From: Candidatus Rokuibacteriota bacterium
Lineage (GTDB): Bacteria; Methylomirabilota; Methylomirabilia; Rokubacteriales; CSP1-6
NCBI GenBank assembly: GCA_003220495.1
Contig: QHSP01000043.1
Span: forward strand, 1-63,175
Direction: 5' to 3'
DNA: 63,175 nucleotides
Position numbers and translations under genes: made by a program. Positions 38,824 through 49,635 of the stretch are shown here, piece after piece. The notes under the pieces were generated by a model. That model was not told where the DNA came from. It saw only the letters and a list, made by a program, of their open reading frames with translations, and made no database searches. Position 1 is the stretch's first letter. Each line of letters opens with the position of its first letter.

Positions 38824-39767
38824 CCGCGCTTGAGCCTCGGTAAGAGCTTGGCCGCGGCCTCGTCCACCTGAGCGAGCTGGTCGCCGCCGGCGAAGCGCAA
38901 CGTGAAATGGCGCCCGCCGGCATCGATCCAGCGCTGGAGCCACTCCGCGCAGCCCTCGATCGGCCCCGCGTACGTCGCCTGGCGCGCCAGGATCGTCCGC
39001 GCCGGTGCCGAGTAGTACGTCTCGAGAAACGTGTTCAGCCGCTGCTCGGCCGCCGCACGTTTCGCGTCCAGCGCCAGGGTGACGTATGCCGCGCCGGTCA
39101 CCGCGTCGGCCGGACGCCCGGCGGCGCGCGCCGCCTTCTGCACGCGCGGGAAGTGCTCCGCGAAGAACTCCACGCTGGGCCCGGTCGGGAACCAGGCGTC
39201 GAACCGCGCCGCCTCTCGCAGCGCCGTCGGGCCGCTGCCGCCGATCCAGATGGGCGGGCCGCCCGGGCGGTGAGGCTTCGGCTCCATCGTGACGTCGTCG
39301 AGCGTGAAGTGCTTGCCGCTGAAGCTCACGTGGTCCCGCCGCCAGAGCGCCTGACAGATCTCGATCGTCTCGAGGAATCGCCCGATGCGCCGCTCGAACG
39401 GAACGCCGGCGGCCGCGAACTCTTTGCGGATCGACGGATTGTCGGCGGCGAAGCCGACGCCGAGGATGACGCGGCCCTCCGCGGCGCGGTCGAGCGTGCC
39501 GACGATGTGCGCCAGGACGACGGGGTTGCGCAGCGCCGGCAGGAGCACGCCGGTGCCGAGACGGACGTGCCGCGTGCGGCCGGCTATCGCGGCCATCAAC
39601 GTCAGCGGCTCGTGTCGCGGCCGGGCGATCAGCGAGTCCCCGATCCATACCGAGTCGAAGCCCACGGCCTCCGCGCGCTCGGCCATGGTGAGCAGCGGCG
39701 CCGTCTCCGGATGGCCGGACATGACGGCCTCGCGCGTGGGGATCAGCACACCGAATTCGACAGCCAT
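38820..39767 (-). CDS. LLM-class flavin-dependent oxidoreductase
   Basis: The 315-aa luciferase-like protein is of a different subgroup from those at 3044 and 37068 (ERAEAVGFDSVWIGDSLIAR, LGTGVLLPALRNPVVLAH, GRVILGVGFAADNPSIRKE, GGPPIWIGGSGPTALREA). GGGAGGTAG precedes the ATG. It lies downstream of the rhodanese gene with only 39 nt between, and may be cotranscribed with it. Confidence 0.87.
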   Translation of the reverse strand: MAVEFGVLIPTREAVMSGHPETAPLLTMAERAEAVGFDSVWIGDSLIARPRHEPLTLMAAIAGRTRHVRLGTGVLLPALRNPVVLAHIVGTLDRAAEGRVILGVGFAADNPSIRKEFAAAGVPFERRIGRFLETIEICQALWRRDHVSFSGKHFTLDDVTMEPKPHRPGGPPIWIGGSGPTALREAARFDAWFPTGPSVEFFAEHFPRVQKAARAAGRPADAVTGAAYVTLALDAKRAAAEQRLNTFLETYYSAPARTILARQATYAGPIEGCAEWLQRWIDAGGRHFTLRFAGGDQLAQVDEAAAKLLPRLKRG

Positions 39768-39806
39768 CGCTACCTCCCCTCGGCTCGTGCCGCGCGGTCC
39801 TGCTCG

Positions 39807-41396
39807 CTACGCCGGTTGGCCTGGCGCGTACTTGTGGCCGAGCGCCTCTTCCCACCTGAGGTAGTTCTGCATGTCGGCGAAGTTCCGATCCGGTCCCGCC
39901 GGTACGACGTCGGTCGGTGGCGCCATCACGCCGGAAAGCCCCTTCTCCACCGGCAGACCTGCCTTCTGCCAGGCCGCCATGCCGCCGTCGAGAATCGAGA
40001 CGCGCTGGTAGCCGAGCTCGCCGAGGGTCACGGCGGCGAGCGCCGAGCCGCGTCCGTCGGCGCACGTGACCGCGATCGACGACGTCTTCGAGGGCACGAC
40101 GTCGCCGATCCAGAGCTCGAGCCAGCCGCGGGGCACCCAGCGGGCGCCGGGCACGTGGCCGCGCGCGAAGTCCTGGCTCGTGTCGACGAAGATCACCGCC
40201 GGCGGCGGCGAAGCTTGCAGATCGCGCGGCGAGACCACCTTCACCGTTGCGCGCGCTTCCTGATCGCCGGCTGGAATCTCCTCCGGCATACCCGCCTCCA
40301 GCGAGCCGCCGCTCGCCACCCAGGCGGTCGTGCCGCCGTCCACGGCGAAGACCTCGCGGAATCCCATCTGCCGATACCACGAGGCGATCAGGGTGGCCCG
40401 CGCCTTCCTGTCGCACGCGAAGACGATCTGACAGTTCTTCACGACCGCAAGGTCGTCGGAGCGCTGCACGGCCTGACCGCCGGGGAACCAGCGGAAGCCG
40501 GGGATGTGGCCCGCGGCGTATTCCTCGGAGGTGCGCACGTCGATGCAGTAGATCGTCGCCTGGCCGCGGCGAGCCATCACGCTCTTCAGAGCCGTGATAT
40601 CGAGGTAGCGAACGCCGTCTTCCGCGGCCAGCTTGGCGGCATAGGCTTCGGCCGCCGCGACTCCCGCCGCCGACGGCTCGGGCAGCTGCACGCGATCGGC
40701 GCCGGTCTCGAGTTTGTGCCCGGCGAGCACCCAGCCGGCGGTCCCGTTCTTCAGGCCGTAGACCTTCGGGATACCCATGCGCTGGAGCACGCGGGCGCCG
40801 ATGATGCTGCGCGTGCGCCCGGCGCAGTTCACGATGATCGTCGTGTCGCGGTCGAGATCCTTCGCGATGTCGGTGATGCGCAGCGCCAGCTCGCCCCCGG
40901 GTACGCTGCGTCCGCCGGGAATGCAGAAGCGCCGAAATTCCTCGGGCGTGCGCGAGTCGAGGATGACGAACTTCTCGCCCTGCTGGATGCGCGCCGCGAG
41001 ATCCTTGCACTCGACCTCGGGCACGTGGTGGACCACCTCGACCTTCTCGCCGAAGTCCTTGCTGGGGACGTTCATGCCCCACTCGGTCTCGAATCCGTCC
41101 GTGACCCAGCGGTTGATCCCGCCGTCGAGCATCGACACCTGGCGATAGCCCAGCCGCTCCAGGGTTGTCGCCGCGAGCCGGGCCCGCCGGCCGTCGTCGT
41201 CGCACACCACGATCGGAGTGCCCTTGAAGGGCACCGCCGGCGGCACCAGATACTCGAGCTGCCGCCGTGCCATCAGGCTCGCGCCCGGGATGTGGCTCGC
41301 GTTGTACTCGCCGGCCTCCCTGACGTCGATCAGGGCGAACGGCTCCTTGCCCTCGAGCAGGCTCTTGAGTGACGCGGGAGCGATCGTCGCGGCCAT
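39807..41396 (-). CDS. Four-domain rhodanese (sulfurtransferase)
   Basis: The 529-aa protein consists of four tandem rhodanese domains. Each has its active-site Cys loop: CDDDGRRAR (domain 1), NCAGRTRS (domain 2), ACDRKARA (domain 3) and TCADGRGSA (domain 4). Each also has the DVRxxxEYxxGHIPGA-type entry motif (DVREAGEYNASHIPGA, DSRTPEEFRRFCIPGG, DVRTSEEYAAGHIPGF, DTSQDFARGHVPGA). Rhodaneses move sulfane sulfur; most have one or two domains. There is no signal peptide. GGAGGT precedes the ATG, close behind the PIG-L gene. Confidence 0.9.
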   Translation of the reverse strand: MAATIAPASLKSLLEGKEPFALIDVREAGEYNASHIPGASLMARRQLEYLVPPAVPFKGTPIVVCDDDGRRARLAATTLERLGYRQVSMLDGGINRWVTDGFETEWGMNVPSKDFGEKVEVVHHVPEVECKDLAARIQQGEKFVILDSRTPEEFRRFCIPGGRSVPGGELALRITDIAKDLDRDTTIIVNCAGRTRSIIGARVLQRMGIPKVYGLKNGTAGWVLAGHKLETGADRVQLPEPSAAGVAAAEAYAAKLAAEDGVRYLDITALKSVMARRGQATIYCIDVRTSEEYAAGHIPGFRWFPGGQAVQRSDDLAVVKNCQIVFACDRKARATLIASWYRQMGFREVFAVDGGTTAWVASGGSLEAGMPEEIPAGDQEARATVKVVSPRDLQASPPPAVIFVDTSQDFARGHVPGARWVPRGWLELWIGDVVPSKTSSIAVTCADGRGSALAAVTLGELGYQRVSILDGGMAAWQKAGLPVEKGLSGVMAPPTDVVPAGPDRNFADMQNYLRWEEALGHKYAPGQPA

Positions 41397-41402
41397 GGGT
41401 GC

Positions 41403-42152
41403 TTACCTCCGCGCCATGAGGCGTCTGAAGACTGCGCCGTACTGGAATCCGTAGCCCTCCGCGTGCTCGGCGGCGTTCTTTTTCACGCGCTCGCCGATGG
41501 TGTGGCCCTCCGGCACGTTGAAGCCGGGCACCTGGCTTTCGTGGCGAATCAATCCGGCGATCTGGCGATCGATCGAGTCGGTGACGTCGACGATCGTATC
41601 GGGCTCGTCGGCCCCCCAGTACCAGAGCTCGCGCACCTTGTGAGGCTCGAGCCCGTCCCGCGTGATCTGCTCGGGAAAATGCAGATGATCGCGCGCGAAC
41701 GGATAGACGGCGTCGGTCGCCGCGATCCCGGCCTTGCGATGGTCGCGATGCTGGAAGCCGCGGATGCGGTACGGATCGTGAACGAAGACGGTGTGCGGCC
41801 GATAGCGGCGGATCGCGCCCACGACGTCGCCGAGAAACTCGCGCGTGTCCTCGAGCCCGCCATCGGGATAGCCGAGCATGACGACGTGCCGCACGCCCAT
41901 GAAGTCCGCGGCGGCGCGCTGCTCATCCGCGCGCTTGCGCGCGAGCGCGGCCGGCGTCAACGCGCGGTCGGCGGTGCCGGCGGCGCCGTTGGTGCAGAGC
42001 ACGTAGGTCACCTCGCACCCCGCGGCCGCCCACTTCGCCACGACGCCTCCGGAGCCGATCTCAGCATCGTCGGGGTGCGCGAAGATCACCATCGCCTTGT
42101 CGGGAATTTCGGTCACGATCTCGAGCTTGGAAGGCGTCGCGTCTCTGGGCAT
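41403..42152 (-). CDS. PIG-L family deacetylase
   Basis: The 249-aa metal-dependent deacetylase has the zinc-site motif VIFAHPDDAEIGSGG (residues 23-37) and the second metal His region GFQHRDHRKAG. The family removes acetyl groups from N-acetylglucosamine conjugates, as in mycothiol or bacillithiol synthesis. No partner for thiol synthesis is seen here. It precedes the rhodanese gene by 6 nt, so a sulfur or low-molecular-weight thiol connection is possible but inferred. Confidence 0.88.
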   Translation of the reverse strand: MPRDATPSKLEIVTEIPDKAMVIFAHPDDAEIGSGGVVAKWAAAGCEVTYVLCTNGAAGTADRALTPAALARKRADEQRAAADFMGVRHVVMLGYPDGGLEDTREFLGDVVGAIRRYRPHTVFVHDPYRIRGFQHRDHRKAGIAATDAVYPFARDHLHFPEQITRDGLEPHKVRELWYWGADEPDTIVDVTDSIDRQIAGLIRHESQVPGFNVPEGHTIGERVKKNAAEHAEGYGFQYGAVFRRLMARR

Positions 42153-42223
42153 GAGGGGATTCTACAGGAGTGCCCAAGCTCCGGCGCCATCGGGCGCGGC
42201 GAAGCGGTATTATAGCCGCCACC

Positions 42224-43408
42224 ATGACGACCAACTCGTTCCCCCTGGCCCGATTCAAAGTCCTCGACCTGACCCGAGCCCGGGCCGGCCCTACGTGCGT
42301 GAGGCAGCTGGTCGACTGGGGGGCCCAGGCCATCAAGATCGAGATGCCCGGCGGCCGCACCGGCGACGGCATGGGCGGCAATCGCCACGGCTTCGATTTC
42401 CAGAATCTCCACCGCAACAAGCGGAGCATGACACTCAACCTCAGGGATCCTGAGGGGGTGGCGATCTTCAAGAAGCTCGCGCGTGACGCCGACATCGTCG
42501 TGGAGAACTACCGCCCGGGCGTGAAAGAGCGTCTGGGCATCGATTACAAGACTCTGCGGGCGATCAACCCCCGCCTGATCTACGGCAGCATCTCCGGCTT
42601 CGGCCAGAGCGGGCCGTACCGGGACCGCCCCGGTGTCGACCAGATCGCCCAGGGCATGGGCGGCTTGATGTCGATCACGGGTATCCCGGGCCAGGGGCCG
42701 GTACGGGTCGGCATCCCGATCGCGGACCTCTGTTCCGGGATCTTCCTAGCTCAGGGCATTCTGGTCGCGCTCATCGAGCGCGAGACCACCGGCGAGGGCA
42801 AGTGGGTGCACACCTCGCTGCTGGAGGCGATGCTCTCGATGCTCGACTTCCAGGCCTCGCGGTGGCTGATGAGCCACGAGGTGCCGCCGCAAGCGGGCAA
42901 CAATCATCCGACCGGGATTCCGACCGGCGTCTTCGAGACCAAGGACGGCCACATCAACATCGCCGCCGCCGGCGACGACATCTACGGTCGGTTCTGCCGC
43001 GCGATCGAGCGGCCGGATCTGTTGACCGATCCGCGCTTCTCGACCTCGAAGGCGCGCTCGACGAACCGCGAGACGATCATGGAAGTGATCATGCCGGTGA
43101 CGCGGCAGAAGACCAGCACCGAGTGGATCAAGCTCCTGAACGACGCAGGCGTGCCGTGCGGTCCGATCTACAAGATCAACGAGTCGTTCGCGGATCCTCA
43201 GGTGCAGCACCTCGAGATGGCTCAACCGGTTCACTCACCGGCGCTCGGCGATCTCACGATCCTCGGGCATCCCGTCTCGCACGGCGACAAGCGCCTGCCG
43301 CTGAGAAGCGCGGCGCCCGAGCTCGGCGAGGCCAACGAGGAGCTTTTGACGGCACTGGGCTATACGAAGGAACAGATCGCAGATCTGGCGAAGCGCGCCG
43401 TGATTTGA
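42224..43408 (+). CDS. CaiB/BaiF family III CoA-transferase
   Basis: The 394-aa protein carries the family III CoA-transferase pattern: FKVLDLTRARAGPTCVRQL, DWGAQAIKIEMPGG, LHRNKRSMTLNLRDPEG, YRPGVKERLGIDY, and the catalytic Asp in VGIPIADLCSGIF. It moves CoA between carboxylic acids, activating a substrate for breakdown. It is the first gene of the plus-strand cluster to 50556. The ATG follows GCCGCCACC, and no strong ribosome binding site is visible. Confidence 0.9.
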   Translation: MTTNSFPLARFKVLDLTRARAGPTCVRQLVDWGAQAIKIEMPGGRTGDGMGGNRHGFDFQNLHRNKRSMTLNLRDPEGVAIFKKLARDADIVVENYRPGVKERLGIDYKTLRAINPRLIYGSISGFGQSGPYRDRPGVDQIAQGMGGLMSITGIPGQGPVRVGIPIADLCSGIFLAQGILVALIERETTGEGKWVHTSLLEAMLSMLDFQASRWLMSHEVPPQAGNNHPTGIPTGVFETKDGHINIAAAGDDIYGRFCRAIERPDLLTDPRFSTSKARSTNRETIMEVIMPVTRQKTSTEWIKLLNDAGVPCGPIYKINESFADPQVQHLEMAQPVHSPALGDLTILGHPVSHGDKRLPLRSAAPELGEANEELLTALGYTKEQIADLAKRAVI

Positions 43409-43420
43409 AGGGAGGCGGGC

Positions 43421-44457
43421 ATGGGAGACATCCTGGGGATCGGTACCACGCACTATCCGCCCGGTCTCGTGCCCGATGAGCTCAAGCCCTGGCCGCTCGC
43501 CCGAATGCTCCACACCGACCCGCGCATCCCAGATCACCTACGAAATCCCGCGAGCTGGCCCGAGCCGATGCGCGCGGAGTGGGGGAACGACGAAGGCATC
43601 ACCTCGTTCAAGGCGCATCGGGCCCGGGTGTTCAGCTCGTTCCGTACGCTGAGGGACGAGATCGCCGCCTTTCGGCCCGACTTCATCTTGATGTGGGGCG
43701 ATGATCAGTACGAGAACTTCCGCGAAGACGTGATTCCGCCGTTCTGCGTGCTGGCTTACGACGCGCTCACGTTTCAGCCGTTCAAGCGGCTCGGCAACCG
43801 GCCGAACATCTGGGGCGAGCCCAGCGACAAGACGTTCACCTGGCCGGGACAGCCGGCCGCCGGCCGCTTCCTCGCGAGCCGCCTGCTCGAGGCCGGCATC
43901 GACATGCCCTACGCCTACCGGCCGCTCCATGGCGACGGCGTGGCCCACGCGTTCGCGAACACGTTGCTCTACCTCGATCTCGACCGCCAGGGATTCTCAT
44001 ATCCGGTGCTACCGGTGACGGTCAACTGCTACGGCCGCGACGTGATCCGCTACCAGGGCGGCGGCACGCAGCACGCGGAGGAAGCCGATCCTCCGGCACC
44101 GTCGCCGCGGCGCTGCTTCGAGCTCGGGCGGCTCACTGCGCGCATCTTGCGCGAGAGCCCCTGGCGCGTCGTGCTCATGGCCTCGTCGAGCTGGTCTCAC
44201 GCGTTCCTGACCGCGAAGAACCACTTCCTCTATCCCGACCTCGAGGCCGATCGCGTGCTGCTCGAGCATCTGCAGACGGGCGACTACGAGACCTGGCGCG
44301 AGCTGCCGCTCGAACGGCTCGAAGCCTCCGGCCAGCACGAGGTCCTGAACTGGGTCTGTCTGGCGGGCGCCATGGCCGAGCTCGGCGCCAAGATGGAGCT
44401 CGTCGACTGGGTCGAGACCTGGATCTTCAACGCGCCCAAGTGCCAGGCGATCTTCCG

Positions 44458-44461
<4 letters not shown>
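43421..44461 (+). CDS. LigB-like class III extradiol dioxygenase protein, paralogue 1
   Basis: The 346-aa protein has the LigB fold signature. It has an N-terminal metal His in GIGTTHYPPG (His11), the proposed catalytic His in ASSSWSHAFLT, and the Glu ligand region GQHEVLNWVCLAGAM. The second canonical metal His, normally in GNDH, is replaced: the motif reads MWGDDQYENF (near residue 93). The same change occurs in the paralogue at 45856, so it is not an error. The reaction may be extradiol ring cleavage or a related non-oxidative step. GGGAGG precedes the ATG, and the end overlaps the next gene. Confidence 0.75.
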
Positions 44462-45489
<1,028 letters not shown>

Positions 45490-45504
45490 CGAGGAGACTC
45501 GGGC

Positions 45505-45843
45505 ATGAACATGATTCGTCTCTACACCGGGAACGACGGCCAGACCCACATCGAAGAGCTGGATCTCGCCACGCACCCGAAGCTGACGACCATGCAGGCG
45601 ACCAAGGGCATCGTGTTCAGGACGACGAAGCCCGGGCACTTCTCCGACTGGCACAACGCGCCCCGCCGACAGTTCGTCATCACGCTGGCCGGCGAAGTGG
45701 AAATCGGCCTCGGCGACGGCACCGTGCACCGCTATGGTCCGGGCCACGTCACGCTCGCGGAAGACCTCACCGGCCGCGGCCACACGACACGCGTAGTTGG
45801 AAGCCAACCCCGGTTGTCAGTCACCATCCCACTGGCAGACTGA
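45505..45843 (+). CDS. Small cupin protein
   Basis: The 112-aa single-domain cupin has the motif-1 region FSDWHNAPRRQFVITLAGEVE and motif 2 YGPGHVTLAEDLTGRGH. The conserved His and Glu residues are partly present (one His in motif 1, and the R-Q-F replacement), so metal binding is uncertain. GAGGAG lies before the ATG. It is flanked by the MDR and second LigB-like genes. Confidence 0.8.
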   Translation: MNMIRLYTGNDGQTHIEELDLATHPKLTTMQATKGIVFRTTKPGHFSDWHNAPRRQFVITLAGEVEIGLGDGTVHRYGPGHVTLAEDLTGRGHTTRVVGSQPRLSVTIPLAD

Positions 45844-45855
45844 AGAGGAGGACCC

Positions 45856-46914
45856 ATGGGCCAGATCCTCGGCCTCGGCATCACGCACTACCCCCCTCTT
45901 TCCTACAAGGGCAACATGACCAGCCGCATCAAGCTCCTGGTCGCCGACCCGATGCTCCCCGAACATCTGCGCACACCGGCCGGCTGGCATCCGACGATGC
46001 GCGCGCAGTGGAGCACCGACGAGGGCCACGAGCACTCCGAGAAGCATCGGAATGATCTCATCCATCACTTCAGAAAGATCCGCGCCGAGCTCGACGCCTT
46101 CGAGCCCGATTTCGTGCTGCTCTGGGGCGATGATCAATACGAGAACTACCGCGAGGACTGCGTGCCGCCGTTCTCGATCCTGGCGTACGAGTCCGTCGAG
46201 GTGCAGCCCTGGAAAGGCCACCGCGGCGAAAACTGGTGGGACGAGCCGAAGGACAAGGCGTTCACGATCACCGGTCATCGCGCGGGCGCCAAGTATCTCG
46301 CGTCCGCGTTGCTCGGCGACGGGGTCGACATCGCCTATTCGTACAAGCCCCTGCACCATCCGCTCGGCCACGCGTTCGTGAACTCCATCCTGTATCTCGA
46401 CATCGACCGCAAGGGGTTCCCCTATCCGGTGGTGCCCTTCACCGTGAACTCGTACGGGCGCTGGCTGATCGGGGCCCACGGCGCGCCGATGACCCCCTCG
46501 CAGGCGGCGAAGCTCGCCGGTCAGAGCGACCTCGATCCGCCCGGGCCGCAGCCGTGGCGGTGCTTCCAGGTCGGCGGCGCCATCGCGCGCGCGCTGAGCG
46601 CCAGCCCGTGGAAAGTGGCCGTGATCGCGTCGTCGAGCTGGAGCCACTCGTTTCTGGTCGCGAAGAACTCGTTGATGTTCCCGGACGTCGACTCGGACAA
46701 GCGCTACTACGAGGCGCTGCGCGAGGGCGACTGGACGACCTGGCGCAACACCTCGATCGAGGAGGCCGAGGATCGCGGCCATCACGAGCTCCTGAACTGG
46801 TTCTGCCTCGCCGGCGCGATGGCGGAGCTTCGCCGCAAGCCCGACGAGTCGGTGTTCCTGGAGTCGTGGATCTCGAACTCCGACAAAGTGTTCGCCGTGT
46901 TCAGGCCGCAGTAA
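45856..46914 (+). CDS. LigB-like class III extradiol dioxygenase protein, paralogue 2
   Basis: The 352-aa protein is clearly homologous over its whole length to the one at 43421: GLGITHYPPL with His11, LLWGDDQYENYRED, IASSSWSHSFLV and GHHELLNWFCLAGAM. It shares the GDDQ change at the second metal position. Either the two form a hetero-oligomer or they act on successive intermediates. AGAGGAGG precedes the ATG. Confidence 0.75.
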   Translation: MGQILGLGITHYPPLSYKGNMTSRIKLLVADPMLPEHLRTPAGWHPTMRAQWSTDEGHEHSEKHRNDLIHHFRKIRAELDAFEPDFVLLWGDDQYENYREDCVPPFSILAYESVEVQPWKGHRGENWWDEPKDKAFTITGHRAGAKYLASALLGDGVDIAYSYKPLHHPLGHAFVNSILYLDIDRKGFPYPVVPFTVNSYGRWLIGAHGAPMTPSQAAKLAGQSDLDPPGPQPWRCFQVGGAIARALSASPWKVAVIASSSWSHSFLVAKNSLMFPDVDSDKRYYEALREGDWTTWRNTSIEEAEDRGHHELLNWFCLAGAMAELRRKPDESVFLESWISNSDKVFAVFRPQ

Positions 46915-46934
46915 CTCACGAAAGGGGAGCAGAG

Positions 46935-47561
46935 ATGATTTACGAAGTTCGCACCTACACCCTGCGCACCGGAGCCGTGGCCGAGTTCGAGGACCGCTTC
47001 GCCAAGCGGAAGCCGCTTCGCGAGAAGCACTCGGCCCTCGGCGCCTTCTGGCACACCGACTTCGGTCCGCTCAACCAGGTCGTTCACGTCTGGCCGTACG
47101 AGGACCTGAAGCAGCGCACCGCGGTCCGCGACGCGATGGCGAAGGACAAGGATCTCCAGCAGCTTCCGGGCGGGCGCGATCTGATCGTCGAGCAGCAGGC
47201 CGACATCATGATCCCGGCTCCGTTCATGCAGCCGCTCGGCAGCCGCGACTTCGGCACCGGCAACTTCTACGAGATGCGGATCTACACCTACGCGCCCGGC
47301 GACCTTCCGGCGGTTCTCGAGGCGTGGGGCAAGGCCGTGCCCATTCGCGAAAAGCTCTCGCCGCTGGCCGCGTGCTGGACGAGCGAGCTCGGCGGCCTCA
47401 ACAAGTTCGTGCACGTGTGGCCGTACAAGGACTCCAACGAGCGCACGCGCATCCGCGAAGAATCCCGGAAGGGCGGCCAGTGGCCACCGCAGTCCGGCGT
47501 CCGGCCGGTCCGGCAAGAGAACAAGATGCTGATCCCGGCGGCGTTCTCGCCCCTGCGGTAA
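46935..47561 (+). CDS. NIPSNAP family protein with two domains
   Basis: The 208-aa protein consists of two ferredoxin-like NIPSNAP repeats (MIYEVRTYTLRTGAVAEFED and FYEMRIYTYAPGDLPAVLEA), each followed by a WHT/WTS-LGxLNxxVHVWPY segment. The family's biochemical role is unresolved, but it often accompanies aromatic and terpenoid catabolic genes. AAAGGGGAG precedes the ATG. Confidence 0.88.
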   Translation: MIYEVRTYTLRTGAVAEFEDRFAKRKPLREKHSALGAFWHTDFGPLNQVVHVWPYEDLKQRTAVRDAMAKDKDLQQLPGGRDLIVEQQADIMIPAPFMQPLGSRDFGTGNFYEMRIYTYAPGDLPAVLEAWGKAVPIREKLSPLAACWTSELGGLNKFVHVWPYKDSNERTRIREESRKGGQWPPQSGVRPVRQENKMLIPAAFSPLR

Positions 47562-47672
47562 CCTCCCCACGGTGAACCAGCGCCCGGGCGGGCTCTGGCC
47601 GCGAGCCCGACGCTCCGCCCGGGCGGCATCTCGACGCTCCATCCCTCCTGCACGACGAAGGAGACGAACGCG

Positions 47673-49070
47673 ATGGCATCGCTCAGCCGGCAGCTCGCAC
47701 AGTGGGTCGTCGGACTTCGTTACGAAGATCTCCCGCCGGAAGTGGTCGATCGCGCCAAGGGGGTCACGCTTCACGGGCTCGCGTCCGTGCTGCTCGGCTC
47801 ACTGACGCCGGGCGGCCGCCAGGCGGTGAAGCTGATCAGCGACGAGGAAGCCGGCGTGAAGCACGGCGCCACCATCATGGTGGACGGCGCCAGGGTGACG
47901 AGGGGTGGCGCCGCGTTCGCGAACGCCGAGATGGCGATGGCGGGCGGCAAGTGGGATACCTTCCGCATGCTGACGCACCCGGGGACGAGCATCATCCCCG
48001 GCGCCTTCGTCGCCGCGGAGACGGCCAGCGCCTCGGGACGCGACTTCCTCACCGGCCTCGCGGCGGGCTACGAAGTCATGGAGCGGATGGCCGCCGACTT
48101 CATTCCCACGGTGATGGCGCGAGGCTTCCACTCCGGGGTGGTGTTCGGCATCTTCGGACCCGCCGTCGCCGCCGCGAAGATCATGGGCTTCACCGAAGAT
48201 CAGGTGAACAGCACGATCGCGCTCTGCGCGAGCCTGGCGGCCGGCAACCTCGAGGGGGCGCGTAGCGGCGGCCGCGCGCTGCGCGAAGGCGCCGCCGTGC
48301 GTAACGCGATGCTGGCCGTCGCGCTGGCCCGGCAAGGACACGTCGGTGGCGAGACGGTGCTCGAGGGCGACGCCGGCTTCTACCACGCGTATGCCGGCAA
48401 CAACCAGGGCCGGCTCACCCACAGCTTCGTCGGCGACACGCAGACGAGCCTCGACAAGATCACGGTCGCGCTCGGCAAGAACTGGATGTTCCTCGAGACG
48501 CTCTACCGCATCTACTCGACGGCCGGCTACAACATCGCCCACGTCGACGTCACCGCCAAGCTCTGCGAGGAGCACGACATCGCCTACAAGGACGTCGAGC
48601 GCGTCGAGGCGGTGGTGAACTGGCTCGAGACCCAGTATCCGAGCCCCGCATTTCCGAGCCGTCGCGAAGATCTGGAGTCCAGGCCGGGCAGCACGGCGTA
48701 CTACGCCGCCTACGGCGTGGTGAAGCGCGGCTTCCCCGTGCTGAAGGCGCAGGTCGATCCGGCCGGCGCCGACGACCCGCCCGAGGTGCTCGATCTGATG
48801 AAGCGCGTGACCTTGATCCCCTCCCACACGATGACGCTCTTTGGTCCGCGGATCACGATCTTCACCCGGGACGGCAAGAGCTACACGAAGCAGTCCACCG
48901 GCCGCGAGTTCATCTGGACCTTCGCCGAAGAGACGCGGAGGATTCGCGACGTGATCCCAGGGCTGCCGATTCCGGCGGCGCAGTTCGAGGAGATCATTGC
49001 GACCTGCCGCGATCTCGACCGCCAGGACCGAGCCGACCGGCTCGTTCAGCTCACCTTGAAGAAGGCCTGA
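47673..49070 (+). CDS. MmgE/PrpD family protein (paralogue 1)
   Basis: The 465-aa protein has the MmgE/PrpD fold of 2-methylcitrate dehydratase-like enzymes (RQLAQWVVGLRYEDLPPE, AFANAEMAMAGGKWDTF, LTGLAAGYEVMERMA, FHSGVVFGIFGPAVAAAKI, MTLFGPRITIF). The usual D(D/T)xx..GHPS region is altered to MLTHPGTSIIPG. The family includes dehydratases, isomerases and cis-aconitate decarboxylase, so the reaction is open. AAGGAGA precedes the ATG. The gap 47562-47672 shows nothing. Confidence 0.85.
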   Translation: MASLSRQLAQWVVGLRYEDLPPEVVDRAKGVTLHGLASVLLGSLTPGGRQAVKLISDEEAGVKHGATIMVDGARVTRGGAAFANAEMAMAGGKWDTFRMLTHPGTSIIPGAFVAAETASASGRDFLTGLAAGYEVMERMAADFIPTVMARGFHSGVVFGIFGPAVAAAKIMGFTEDQVNSTIALCASLAAGNLEGARSGGRALREGAAVRNAMLAVALARQGHVGGETVLEGDAGFYHAYAGNNQGRLTHSFVGDTQTSLDKITVALGKNWMFLETLYRIYSTAGYNIAHVDVTAKLCEEHDIAYKDVERVEAVVNWLETQYPSPAFPSRREDLESRPGSTAYYAAYGVVKRGFPVLKAQVDPAGADDPPEVLDLMKRVTLIPSHTMTLFGPRITIFTRDGKSYTKQSTGREFIWTFAEETRRIRDVIPGLPIPAAQFEEIIATCRDLDRQDRADRLVQLTLKKA

Positions 49071-49083
49071 GGGAGAACCGGGG

Positions 49084-49614
49084 ATGCCGGGGAAAGTGCG
49101 CAGGATCGTGACAGGCGTCAACGGGGCCGGTCGCTCTTGCATCGTCTCCGACACGATGCTCCCCGCCGCGCCGGTGGCGCCGGGCGCGCCCGTGCGTACG
49201 GGCTTGTGGACCACCAGCTCCGCGCCCGCCTCCAACCAGGTGAACGACCCCGTGCCGGACGGTGTGATCATGCAGACGCCGCCCGCCCACCGCGGCGGCA
49301 CCGTCGTGCGCATCACCGACATCGTGCCCGATTCCCGGCACGCCTACGATCCGGAAGAGCTCCGCCGGCGCAACTGCAAGACGACACCCGATCGCTCGGC
49401 GCGCCATCCGGGCTTCCACGCCACCGACACGGTCGACTACGCGATCTGCCTCGAGGGCGAGGTGTGGGCGGTCCTCGACGAGGGCGAGACGCTCATGCGC
49501 CCGGGCGAGGTGCTGATCCAGCGCGGCACCTACCATGCCTGGTCCAATCGCAGCGACCGGATCTGCCGCATGCTGTTCGTGCTGATCGACGCCGAGCCGC
49601 TGAAGAACCACTAG
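49084..49614 (+). CDS. Cupin-domain protein
   Basis: The 176-aa protein has a C-terminal cupin (GFHATDTVDYAICLEGEVWAVL, LMRPGEVLIQRGTYHAWSN), with His and Glu positions suited to metal binding. The N-terminal part (VRRIVTGVNGAGRSC) also occurs in cupins beside catabolic genes. It lies 13 nt after the MmgE/PrpD stop and is probably in the same operon. Confidence 0.85.
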   Translation: MPGKVRRIVTGVNGAGRSCIVSDTMLPAAPVAPGAPVRTGLWTTSSAPASNQVNDPVPDGVIMQTPPAHRGGTVVRITDIVPDSRHAYDPEELRRRNCKTTPDRSARHPGFHATDTVDYAICLEGEVWAVLDEGETLMRPGEVLIQRGTYHAWSNRSDRICRMLFVLIDAEPLKNH

Positions 49615-49635
49615 GCCGTCAGGAGGCGAGAACCC

